This document shows, piece by piece, positions 18,195-25,565 of a stretch of 64,000 nt of DNA. The stretch comes from Streptomyces sp. TRM68367 (lineage in GTDB: Bacteria > Actinomycetota > Actinomycetes > Streptomycetales > Streptomycetaceae): positions 46,796 through 110,795 of the forward strand of contig NZ_JACTVI010000020.1 of NCBI RefSeq assembly GCF_014495685.1, given 5' to 3'. The notes under the pieces are model-generated. The model made no database searches. It saw only the letters and a program-made list of their open reading frames with translations, and was not told the origin of the DNA. The position numbers and the translations under genes are program-made. Position 1 is the stretch's first letter. Each line of letters starts with the position of its first letter.

Positions 18195-18219
18195 GGCGCC
18201 CTTGGCCGCCGAGGGCGCC
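18195..18219. terminator. Convergent terminator between PPA1309-type and YlbL-like genes
   Basis: Stem GGCGCCCT/AGGGCGCC with a 9-base loop, 44 bp after one stop codon and 27 bp before the other, on opposite strands. Confidence 0.55.
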
Positions 18220-18245
18220 TCCGGCCGCGTACGAGGCCCCGCCGC

Positions 18246-19343
18246 TCAGCTCTTGGTGGTGCACTTCGGCAGGTCGGCGGTGTCGCCGGAGCGGATGTCC
18301 TTCAGGGCGTTCAGGGCGTCGTCGATGGTGTTGACCTTGACGAGGGTGAGCCCGCTCGGGGTGTCCGTGGCGGCGGCCGCGCAGTTGTCGGCGGGCGTGA
18401 GGAAGTACTGGGCGCCCTTGGCGCGCGCCCCGACGGTCTTCATCTCGATGCCGCCGATCGGGCCGACCTTGCCGCTGTCGTCGATCGTCCCGGTTCCGGC
18501 GACGAACTTGCCGCCCGTGAGGCTGCCCGGGGTGAGCTTGTCGTAGATGCCGAGCGCGAACATCAGGCCGGCGCTCGGGCCGCCGACGTCGGCGAGCTTG
18601 ATGTCGATGGTGAACGGGAACGTGTGGTCGGTCCCGGCGGAGATCCCGACGATGGCCCGTTTCCTGCCGGTGTCGTCGGACGTCGTGGTGGTGATCGTGA
18701 CCTTCTCGGTCTTCGTCGGCGTCCGCTTCTCCTTCTCGGCGGCCGCCTGCTCCTTGGCCGGCACGATCGTGAAGACGACCTTCTGGCCGGGCTTGTGCTT
18801 CGTGACCAGTTCGGCGACGTCGGCGGGCTCCTTCACCGCCGTGCCGTCCACGGCCTTGATCACGTCACCTGCGTGCAGCTTGCCCTGGGCCGGGGAGCCC
18901 TTGACGACCGTGGAGACGATCACCCAGGACTTCACCGGGACGTCCAGCTCCTTCAGGGCGGCGACCTTGGCGCTCTCCTGGGACTGGCTGAACTCCTCGG
19001 CGTTCTCCTGGGTGGACTGCTCCTCCGTCTTGCCGTCCGGGTAGAGGGTTTCGCGCGGCACGACCTTGTTGTCGTGCGCGAGCCACCCGTACACGGCCTC
19101 GACGAGATTCATCCTGTAGTCGGCGCTGGTGACCCGCACGGTGGTCATGTTCAGGTGCCCGCTGGTCCCGTAGGTCTTCCGCCCGGAGATGTGCAGCACC
19201 GGCTCGCCGTCGTGGTCCCCGAGGGTGTTCACCGTCGGCCCCGGAGACATCTCCGCATACGGCACGGGGATGAACACTCCCGCGCACAGGAGCGCGATCA
19301 GGATCAGGGTGGAGGCGAGCATCGTCGAGGTACGGCGTGGCAT
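18246..19343 (-). CDS. YlbL-like PDZ/Lon-type (S16) serine protease
   Basis: A 365-residue membrane-anchored protease. An N-terminal helix (TMLASTLILIALLCAGVFIP) anchors it with the rest outside the cytoplasm. A PDZ domain covers about 115-205 (GSPAQGKLHAGDVIKAVDGT). The C-terminal Lon-protease domain carries the Ser-Lys dyad: GGPSAGLMFALG with the catalytic Ser, and TIDDSGKVGPIGGIEMKTVG with the Lys. This is the YlbL/Rv3194c type, which lacks the AAA+ module of true Lon. The Lys-rich loop around KEKRTPTKTEK is an insertion. Start is ATG 19343. Substrates in actinobacteria are not established; the gene keeps company with UPF0182 here and in mycobacteria. Confidence 0.93.
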   Translation of the reverse strand: MPRRTSTMLASTLILIALLCAGVFIPVPYAEMSPGPTVNTLGDHDGEPVLHISGRKTYGTSGHLNMTTVRVTSADYRMNLVEAVYGWLAHDNKVVPRETLYPDGKTEEQSTQENAEEFSQSQESAKVAALKELDVPVKSWVIVSTVVKGSPAQGKLHAGDVIKAVDGTAVKEPADVAELVTKHKPGQKVVFTIVPAKEQAAAEKEKRTPTKTEKVTITTTTSDDTGRKRAIVGISAGTDHTFPFTIDIKLADVGGPSAGLMFALGIYDKLTPGSLTGGKFVAGTGTIDDSGKVGPIGGIEMKTVGARAKGAQYFLTPADNCAAAATDTPSGLTLVKVNTIDDALNALKDIRSGDTADLPKCTTKS

Positions 19344-19459
19344 GGCACGACAGTACGGGACGCTCCTGTCAGCGCACCGTCAGGGCCGCAAGTCGGCCAC
19401 GGACGCCCTGGTCACGTGCGGAATGCTCTCCTGGTCCCGTCCGGGAAGATCCCTGATCA

Positions 19460-19624
19460 TCACGTCCGGGAATGGGACCGTTCCATGGCCTCGCGGAACC
19501 GGGCGTAACCGTCGAGCTCGGGCCCGTCACCGCGCGCCTTGCTCGACCGGTGGGCCCAACTGCCCCACAGCCCCGCACCGATGGCAGCCAACAGCGGAAT
19601 CAGCAACCAGACGAGCGCCCCCAT
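19460..19624 (-). CDS. Small single-pass membrane protein
   Basis: A 54-residue protein: MGALVWLLIPLLAAIGAGLW is a membrane helix, followed by a charged cytoplasmic tail ending YARFREAMERSHSRT. Small proteins of this kind with the GWWGSWA-like turn and the FREAMER tail are conserved in Streptomyces at this locus, upstream of the YlbL-like gene on the same strand. An in-frame start six codons earlier (19642) is possible; I prefer ATG 19624 because the hydrophobic segment begins there. Function unknown. Confidence 0.65.
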   Translation of the reverse strand: MGALVWLLIPLLAAIGAGLWGSWAHRSSKARGDGPELDGYARFREAMERSHSRT

Positions 19625-19761
19625 GCCGACCTCCAACCCCACCTGACCACCGCAACCGACTGATCAGCAGATTAACCATCCGCAGTGACAACGCTCACGC
19701 CAGGGAGGCGGTTACGCAACCGGAAATCCGGCGCAGGTAGCTGCGTCGGACCGCCGGGCGC

Positions 19762-20223
19762 TCAGCAGGCCCCGACCCACTCCTCGGTCCCGTCCGAGAA
19801 CTTCTGGTGCTTCCAGATGGGCACCTCGTGCTTGAGATCGTCGATCAGCTTCCGGCAGGCCTCGAAGGCCTCCCCCCGATGCGGGCACGACACGCCGACG
19901 ACCACGGCGAGATCCCCGACCTTCAGGCCCCCCACCCGGTGCACGGCCGCCAGCGCCCGCACCGGATACTCGGCGACGACCTTCTCCGCGACCCGCCGCA
20001 TCTCTGCCTCGGCACTCGGATGACACGAATAGCCGAGTTCGTCGACATCGGCACCGCCGTCGTGATTCCGCACGGTCCCGACGAACAGCGCAATCCCCCC
20101 GGCCGCGTCGTCCCCCACGGCCCGGAACACCTCATCGACGGAGAGTGGCGCCTCCCGAACACCGATCAACTTGATGGGCTCCTGCGCGCCCCGCTCACCG
20201 GGATGATCGCTCGTGACTGCCAT
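19762..20223 (-). CDS. moaE: Molybdopterin synthase catalytic subunit (MoaE-like)
   Basis: A 153-residue MoaE: GGIALFVGTVRNHDGGADVD near residue 45, then LGYSCHPSAEAEMRRVAEKV, VHRVGGLKVGDLAVVVGVSC and the active-site Lys region VPIWKHQKFSDGTEEWV at the C terminus (the catalytic Lys pair in WKHQ and nearby). MoaE with MoaD-thiocarboxylate converts cyclic pyranopterin phosphate into molybdopterin. ATG 20223 is chosen because family similarity starts soon after it; the longer frame to 20748 only reads through the repeat array. No moaD or other moa gene is within the window, although moeZ, which can sulfurate MoaD-like carriers, is 32 kb away. Confidence 0.92.
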   Translation of the reverse strand: MAVTSDHPGERGAQEPIKLIGVREAPLSVDEVFRAVGDDAAGGIALFVGTVRNHDGGADVDELGYSCHPSAEAEMRRVAEKVVAEYPVRALAAVHRVGGLKVGDLAVVVGVSCPHRGEAFEACRKLIDDLKHEVPIWKHQKFSDGTEEWVGAC

Positions 20224-20289
20224 GCGTCCATCGTGCCCCACGCCACGGACAACCAGAAATCCCACGATCACCAGCTCACGCGCGCGTGC

Positions 20290-20754
20290 ACGTTGGAGCC
20301 TCCTACAGAACCCACCCCCAGGCTGATGCGGGCGAAGCCCGCAGAGCCGCAGGAGGCGAAGCCACGCAGCGGCGCAAGGGTCGCAGGGGCGCAAGGGCCG
20401 GAATCCACGCAGGGGCACAGGGGCCGGAGCCCCGCAGGGGTGCAGGGGACGAAGCCACGCCGGGGTCCCGGGCGAAGCCCCGCAGGGGTGCAGGGGACGA
20501 AGCCACGCCGGGGTCCCGGGCGAAGACCCGCAGGGGTGCAGGGGACGAAGCCACGCCGGGGTCCCGGGCGAAGACCCGCAGGGGTGCAGGGGACGAAGTC
20601 CCGCGGGGTCCGGGGCGGAGCCCCGTGTCGGCAACTTCCTGGCCAACCGAGTCGGGCGTGCGGGTGGGCAAACCCCCGGGTCCGGGGCGAAGCCCCGCGA
20701 CAGCCACCTCCCGGCCAACCGAGACGGGCGGGTGGGCGGGCAAAGCAACCGCCC
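20290..20754. repeat. 48-bp tandem repeat array (copy B) with degenerate flanks
   Basis: The gap 20224-20754 has no gene. Its core is three near-identical direct 48-bp units at 20451-20498, 20499-20546 and 20547-20594, each starting GAAGCCACGCCGGGGTCCCG; units 2 and 3 differ from unit 1 by one base. Degenerate partial units precede them (from about 20320). Two terminal modules follow, near 20595-20665 and 20680-20735, each with the GGCCAACCGAG block also seen at 12216-12226. Because 48 is a multiple of three, all frames stay open and make spurious long ORFs. On the minus strand the array is the 3' flank of the SDR gene. Confidence 0.9.
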
Positions 20755-21867
20755 TCACACCCGCCGCCGAGCCTTCCGCGCACGCCGCACCACCGCCGCC
20801 GCCCCCAACAACGCCACCGTCGCCCCGGCAGCCCCCGCTGCGGTCGCATCCTTCCGCCCAAGCCGCCGCCCGGCCACCGTATGCCGCCCGGCAACCTCCT
20901 CCAGCAACTCCGCGAGCACTTCCTCGTTCGTGTACTTCGGCCGCCACCCCGCGTCATGCAGCCGACTTCCACTCACCACCCAGGGATACATCGTGTACGC
21001 CAGATCCCCCGCCGGCGACGGCGTCAGCCCGATCCGGTGCAGCCTCGCCGCCGCCCCCAGCGCCACCGTCGACGGCAGCTCCATCCGCCGGATCCCGCTG
21101 AGCTCCTCGACCTCCTCCTGCTCCAGCCACCCGTCGCACCCGACGGCCAGTTCCCCGTCGACCTTCTCCAGCACGGCGTACTCCAGCGCCCCGCACAGAT
21201 CCTCGACGTGACAGAACTGCCAAGCCGGCCGCGACCCGGCCACCAACAACAGCCGAGGCGACTCGAAATACCTGGTCAGCGCGGTATCCGTGCCCCCGAC
21301 CAGCACAGCGGGCCGCACCACGGTGACATTCAGCCCCGGATGCGCCCGCGGAGCACGCCGCGCGAGCCGCTCGATCTCCAGCAGGTCGCCCACCCCGGTC
21401 GCCTCCGCCGTCGCCTGCAGCTCCGCGTCCTCCGACAGCGGCAGCGCGTTGTCCGGCAGAGCCCCGTACACCATCGCCGAGGTGCACAGCACGACCCGGT
21501 GCACCCCGGCCGCCGCGGCGGCGGTCAGTACGGTCTGCGTCCCCCGAACGTTGTAGGCCGTCCGGGCGGCGGCATCGGTCTCCAGATCGAGATCGAGCGC
21601 CAGATGCACCACCACATCGGCCCCGCGCAGCTTCTCCGCGATTGCCGGATCCCGCACATCCAGGATCTGCCACTGCGCCGCCGCACACTCGCCGCGCCGC
21701 TCGTCGATGGCGATGACCTGCTTGATCTCCGCCGAGGCGGCAAGCCGATCGGTCAGCAGCGCGCCGACGCCGCCCGCGGCGCCGGTGACCGCGACGACGG
21801 GCCCGCGTGCCGCGGGACTGGTTGACTGGTTTCGCGCTGCGCGAACCTGCGGATCTGGGGAACTCAC
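20755..21867 (-). CDS. NAD-dependent epimerase/dehydratase (extended SDR)
   Basis: A 370-residue SDR protein. After a short N terminus the Rossmann motif is VAVTGAAGGVGALLTDRLAA (about residues 25-44), then DVVVHLALDLDL and the LCTSAMVYGA active-site region, where Ser and the Tyr of the YxxxK-type motif would lie; however the usual YxxxK is not obvious, VYGALPDNALP being the nearest Tyr. The C terminus ends in AVVRRARKARRRV after an Ala-rich hydrophobic stretch, possibly a membrane-associating tail. GTG 21867 has GGAGA 9 bp upstream and starts VSSPDPQVRAA; the longer frame to 21963 has no support. Such atypical SDRs are common in this position in actinobacteria; the substrate is unknown. Divergent from the DUF2342 gene. 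Confidence 0.85.
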   Translation of the reverse strand: MSSPDPQVRAARNQSTSPAARGPVVAVTGAAGGVGALLTDRLAASAEIKQVIAIDERRGECAAAQWQILDVRDPAIAEKLRGADVVVHLALDLDLETDAAARTAYNVRGTQTVLTAAAAAGVHRVVLCTSAMVYGALPDNALPLSEDAELQATAEATGVGDLLEIERLARRAPRAHPGLNVTVVRPAVLVGGTDTALTRYFESPRLLLVAGSRPAWQFCHVEDLCGALEYAVLEKVDGELAVGCDGWLEQEEVEELSGIRRMELPSTVALGAAARLHRIGLTPSPAGDLAYTMYPWVVSGSRLHDAGWRPKYTNEEVLAELLEEVAGRHTVAGRRLGRKDATAAGAAGATVALLGAAAVVRRARKARRRV

Positions 21868-22059
21868 CGGGCGTCTCCAGCGGTTGTCTTCTGTACGGAC
21901 GTCAGTGACGCGTACGTACCAGGTGGCATCCATCCTGCCGCAGGCCAAGACTCGGCGAAGCACCGAGGCCCGAACCGCCTGTGGTGTCTACGCTGGGTGG
22001 TGTTGTCGGGCAGCCGTGCCGCCGGAAAGAACCGGCGGCCCTACCAGCCGAGGAATCCC

Positions 22060-23496
22060 GTGAGTGACACCCCATTCGGATTCGGCCTTCCGCCGGAGGA
22101 GCCGGACGACGGCGACGAGGGCAAGAAGAAGGACCAGGAGAGCGGTGGTGGTCAGGGACCGGCCAACCCGTTCGGTTTCGGCGGCCTGCCCGGAGCCGGA
22201 GGCTTTGGCGGCGGCCCCGGTTCGGACAATCCGTTCGCTGCCATGTTCGGTTCCCTGAACCCCAACGACCTGGGCGCCGCGTTCCAGCAGCTGGGCCAGA
22301 TGCTCTCGTACGAGGGCGGCCCGGTGAACTGGGACATGGCCAAGCAGATCGCCCGCCAGACGGTCTCCCAGGGCGCCCCGGACGGCACCAAGGACACGAG
22401 CGTCGGCCCCGCCGACCGCAAGTCCGTCGAGGAGGCCGTCCGCCTAGCCGACTTGTGGCTGGACGACGCCACGTCCCTGCCGTCGGGCGCCGCCTCCGCG
22501 GTGGCCTGGAGCCGCGCGGAGTGGGTCGAGGCCACCCTGCCCGCGTGGCAGGAGCTCGTCGACCCGGTCGCCGAGCGCGTCGGCAACGCCATGGGCGACG
22601 TCCTGCCGGAGGAGATGCAGGCCATGGCGGGCCCGCTGATCGGCATGATGCGCTCCATGGGCGGCGCCATGTTCGGCACGCAGATCGGTCAGGCCGTCGG
22701 CGTGCTCGCCGGCGAGGTGGTCGGCTCGTCGGACATCGGCCTGCCGCTCAGCCCGGCCGGCAAGGCCGCGCTGCTGCCGGTGAACATCGAGAGGTTCGGC
22801 AAGGACCTGAGCCTGCCGCAGGAGGAGGTGCGGCTGTATCTAGCCCTGCGCGAGGCCGCCCACCAGCGCCTGTTCGCACACGTGCCGTGGCTGCGCTCGC
22901 ACCTGTTCGGCGCAGTCGACGGCTACGCGCGCGGGATCAAGGTCGACACGGCCAAGCTGGAGGACGTGGTCGGCCAGTTCGACCCGCAGAACCCCGAGCA
23001 GTTGCAGGAGGCCCTCCAGCAGGGCATGTTCCAGCCCGAGGACACGCCCGAGCAGAAGGCGGCTCTGGCTCGTCTGGAAACGGCTCTGGCGCTCGTCGAG
23101 GGCTGGGTGGACGCGGTGGTGCACGCGGCGGCCAAGCCGCGCCTGTCCTCCGCCGACGCGCTGCGTGAGACGCTGCGTCGGCGCCGCGCCTCAGGCGGCC
23201 CGGCCGAGCAGACGTTCGCCACGCTGATCGGCCTGGAGCTGCGCCCGCGCCGACTGCGCGACGCCTCCCGCCTGTGGGCCTCGCTCACGGACGCGCGCGG
23301 TGTCGACGGCCGGGACGCCCTGTGGGCCCACCCGGACATGCTGCCGACGGCCTCCGACCTGGACGACCCGGACGGCTTCGTGCACCGCGAGCAGATCGAC
23401 TTCTCCGAGCTGGACAAGATGCTCGGCGAGGCGGCGGACAAGCCCGACCTCAGCAAGAAGGACAAAGGCGACGACAAGGGCGACGACACCGAGTGA
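22060..23496 (+). CDS. DUF2342-family zincin-like metalloprotease
   Basis: A 478-residue actinobacterial protein. A Gly/Pro-rich disordered N terminus (FGFGLPPEEPDDG..., GGFGGGPGSDNPFAAMFGSL) is followed by the DUF2342/zincin_2 core: SAVAWSRAEWVEATLPAWQE, the helix REAAHQRLFAHVPWLRSHLF with the ExxH that aligns with zinc-protease helices, and LVEGWVDAVVHAAAKPRLSS. The C-terminal tail is acidic/Lys-rich (KKDKGDDKGDDTE). Family members (Rv3195 type) were annotated through association with F420 genes and by structure, and proteolytic activity is not proven as far as I know. Start GTG 22060. Its stop overlaps the NUDIX start, so the two are coupled. Confidence 0.87.
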   Translation: MSDTPFGFGLPPEEPDDGDEGKKKDQESGGGQGPANPFGFGGLPGAGGFGGGPGSDNPFAAMFGSLNPNDLGAAFQQLGQMLSYEGGPVNWDMAKQIARQTVSQGAPDGTKDTSVGPADRKSVEEAVRLADLWLDDATSLPSGAASAVAWSRAEWVEATLPAWQELVDPVAERVGNAMGDVLPEEMQAMAGPLIGMMRSMGGAMFGTQIGQAVGVLAGEVVGSSDIGLPLSPAGKAALLPVNIERFGKDLSLPQEEVRLYLALREAAHQRLFAHVPWLRSHLFGAVDGYARGIKVDTAKLEDVVGQFDPQNPEQLQEALQQGMFQPEDTPEQKAALARLETALALVEGWVDAVVHAAAKPRLSSADALRETLRRRRASGGPAEQTFATLIGLELRPRRLRDASRLWASLTDARGVDGRDALWAHPDMLPTASDLDDPDGFVHREQIDFSELDKMLGEAADKPDLSKKDKGDDKGDDTE

Positions 23497-24020
23497 GCCT
23501 GTACGACGACGCGGTCCTCGTACTGAAGGGGTACGAGGGCCAGGAAGAGCTGCGCCAGGCCTATCTGGACCACCTCGCCGACCATCCGGACGGTATGTGG
23601 AAGGCGTGCGAGGCGGGCCACATCACGGCGAGCGCCCTGGTGATCGACCCGGAGACCGGCCGGGTGTTGCTGACCCTGCACAGGAAGCTGCGCATGTGGC
23701 TGCAGATGGGCGGCCACTGCGAGCCGGGCGACGCCTCCCTCGCCGCCGCGGCCCTGCGTGAGGCGACGGAGGAGTCCGGCGTGGCGGGCCTGACGCTGCT
23801 CCCCGGCGGCCCGGTCAGCCTGGACCGGCATCCGATCCCACCGCCGTGCCACTGCCACTTCGACGTCCAGTACGCGGCCGTGGCCCCGCCGGACGCCGCG
23901 CACACGATCAGCGACGAGTCCCTCGACGTGCGCTGGTTCGCCTACCGCGAGGTCGCGGACGTAGCCGACGAGTCAGTCGTACGCCTGCTGGAGGCGACCC
24001 GCGCGAGGCTTGGAGTCTGA
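23493..24020 (+). CDS. NUDIX hydrolase
   Basis: A 175-residue NUDIX enzyme. The Nudix box is GHCEPGDASLAAAALREATEESGV, matching Gx5Ex7REUxEExGU except for changes usual in this actinobacterial subfamily. It is preceded by the substrate strand RVLLTLHRKLRMWLQMGGH and followed by HPIPPPCHCHFDVQYAAVAP. Substrates of NUDIX enzymes are nucleoside diphosphates linked to another moiety; the specific one is not evident. GTG 23493 overlaps the DUF2342 stop codon (GTGA), which indicates translational coupling and fixes the start. A convergent terminator follows. Confidence 0.92.
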   Translation: MSLYDDAVLVLKGYEGQEELRQAYLDHLADHPDGMWKACEAGHITASALVIDPETGRVLLTLHRKLRMWLQMGGHCEPGDASLAAAALREATEESGVAGLTLLPGGPVSLDRHPIPPPCHCHFDVQYAAVAPPDAAHTISDESLDVRWFAYREVADVADESVVRLLEATRARLGV

Positions 24021-24028
24021 AGACATGT

Positions 24029-24061
24029 GTAAGGGGCGGCTGCAAGAGCGGCGCCCCTTAC
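24029..24061. terminator. Bidirectional terminator, NUDIX / AIM24 operon
   Basis: A 10-bp stem, GTAAGGGGCG/CGCCCCTTAC, with a 13-base loop, lies between convergent genes. It serves the NUDIX gene from the left and the TerD-AIM24 operon from the right. Confidence 0.8.
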
Positions 24062-24100
24062 GTTTGCTTTCCGGACGCTCAGCGGGCCGGTCCGGGACCG

Positions 24101-24856
24101 TCAGCTCCAGACGTTGCCCTGGTTCTGGCCCTGTGCCCCCTGCTGGCCCATGCCGTACTGGGCGGCCAGGCCGGAGCCGATCTGGGCGTTCTGCGGCGGC
24201 AGCAGCTCGCTGGGCTGGACCAGCGCGAAGCCGCTGCCCATGAAGCTGAGCTCCCAGCCCTCGCCGGTGCTGCCGCGGCGCCGCCACACCCCGGAGGAGT
24301 GCGTCTGGGCCTGCATCTGCACGCGCAGGCTCGTGGACCAGGCGACGATCGCGTCGGCGTCGCAGTTGACGTACTTGTCGGGCGTGACCTCCATCAGCAG
24401 CGGCATGCCCGAGGTCATCAGGGCGACCTTGCCGCGGCCGGTGATGTTGAGCTGGTACTTCCCGGAGCCGGAGATGCCGTACAGGCTGTCGACGGCGATG
24501 ACCTCGTGGTGCAGCGAGGAGTCCATGGCCAGGACGTAGCTGCTGTCGACGGTCAGGCCGTCCCCCTCCACCTCCATGATGTGGACGTGCTGCTTGAGGT
24601 TGGCGAGGTAGACCGTGCCCTGCCCGTGGCAGCGCATCAGGTCCAGGCCCTCGCCGGTGTGCACGCGCGCGCGTGCCTGCGGGTTGCTCTGGTACTCGGC
24701 GTCGAACTCGACGAGCCCCTGGTAGGCGACCATGGTGCCCTTGCGGGCCAGGATGTCGTCGTGGCCCTCCAGGGCGACACGGAGCATCTGCTTGTTCTGC
24801 AGGCTCCAGCGGTCCTGGGTCTGCTGCTCGTTGTAGGCGAAAATCGGGCTCTGCAT
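24101..24856 (-). CDS. AIM24-family protein (operon gene 3)
   Basis: A 251-residue AIM24/DUF124 protein. The family fold is a trimeric beta-barrel-like repeat, visible as many short beta segments: MLRVALEGHDDILARKGTMV, GEGLDLMRCHGQGTVYLANL, GSGKYQLNITGRGKVALMTS and a C-terminal GSGFALVQPSE. The last ~25 residues are Gln/Gly-rich and low-complexity. AIM24 is named after a yeast mitochondrial protein; bacterial members have no proven activity but are often found with TerD. It is the last of three same-strand genes (18 bp after the preceding AIM24 gene). Start ATG 24856 (MQSPIFAYNEQQ). Confidence 0.88.
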   Translation of the reverse strand: MQSPIFAYNEQQTQDRWSLQNKQMLRVALEGHDDILARKGTMVAYQGLVEFDAEYQSNPQARARVHTGEGLDLMRCHGQGTVYLANLKQHVHIMEVEGDGLTVDSSYVLAMDSSLHHEVIAVDSLYGISGSGKYQLNITGRGKVALMTSGMPLLMEVTPDKYVNCDADAIVAWSTSLRVQMQAQTHSSGVWRRRGSTGEGWELSFMGSGFALVQPSELLPPQNAQIGSGLAAQYGMGQQGAQGQNQGNVWS

Positions 24857-24873
24857 GGTGTGGTTGCTCCCCC

Positions 24874-25554
24874 TCAGCCCCGGACCCGGAGACGGTCGGT
24901 GCTGTCCTCGCTGGGCTGGACGACGACGATGCCCTGACCGGAGAAGGCCATCTGGTAGGCCTCGCCGCTGCCGCGCCCGATCAGCGACTGCGCCTTGAAG
25001 CTGCGCTTGCCCTTCACCTTGAGGTTCGGGGACCAGGCGACGAGCGCGTCCGGGTCGACGTACGTCTCGTCCTCGCCGCCGCCGCAGTCGACGACGATCG
25101 GCTTGCCCCGGGACGTCAGCGCGACCCAGCCCTGCCCGGAGATCCTGGTGTTCCACAGGCCCTGCCCGGCGAACTTCGCCAGCCCCTTGACCCGCTCGAC
25201 GCCCCACGTCAGGTGGGCGTCGAAGGCGAGCAGGTTAGTGGCGTTGACGGAGATGCCGTCGCCCCCCAGGTTGATGACGACGACGTTCGCGCCGTAGTCG
25301 GCGAGGTAGAGCAGGCCGTCGCCGGAGCACTTCATCAGGGGCGCGCCCTCGCCGGTCATCCAGTCCTTGGCGATCTGGCGCAGGGCCGGCGGGTTGGGCT
25401 CGTACTGGATGAACCCTTCGTAGGCGGCCATCGACCCCACGCGCGCGAGGAGGTCGTTTCCGGTCTGCATGGCGACCTTCAGCATGTGGTTGCCGTGGTT
25501 CTCCATGCGGGCGGTGACGGGTGCGGGGGCGAAGCCCGCGAGCTGCTGGGTCAT
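24874..25554 (-). CDS. AIM24-family protein (operon gene 2)
   Basis: A 226-residue AIM24/DUF124 protein, paralogous to its downstream neighbour and to the C-terminal half of its upstream neighbour. Signature strands: HMLKVAMQTGNDLLARVGSM, GEGAPLMKCSGDGLLYLADY, LWNTRISGQGWVALTSRGKP and the C-terminal MAFSGQGIVVVQPSEDS. Unlike the other two it has an insert DCGGGEDETYVDPDALVAW before the last strands. ATG 25554 lies 12 bp from the stop of the TerD-AIM24 gene, so co-translation is likely. Each paralogue keeps the AYEG/AYQG/LYQG turn after the first strand pair. Confidence 0.88.
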   Translation of the reverse strand: MTQQLAGFAPAPVTARMENHGNHMLKVAMQTGNDLLARVGSMAAYEGFIQYEPNPPALRQIAKDWMTGEGAPLMKCSGDGLLYLADYGANVVVINLGGDGISVNATNLLAFDAHLTWGVERVKGLAKFAGQGLWNTRISGQGWVALTSRGKPIVVDCGGGEDETYVDPDALVAWSPNLKVKGKRSFKAQSLIGRGSGEAYQMAFSGQGIVVVQPSEDSTDRLRVRG

Positions 25555-25565
25555 GACGGGCTCCC

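Noticed and set aside
20451..20594. Tandem repeats as a CRISPR array
   Set aside because: The 48-bp units are contiguous with no unique spacers and there are no cas genes, so this is a simple tandem repeat.
19762..20748. 328-aa MoaE with a long N-terminal extension
   Set aside because: The extra ~175 residues are translated 48-bp repeats; MoaE conservation begins after ATG 20223.
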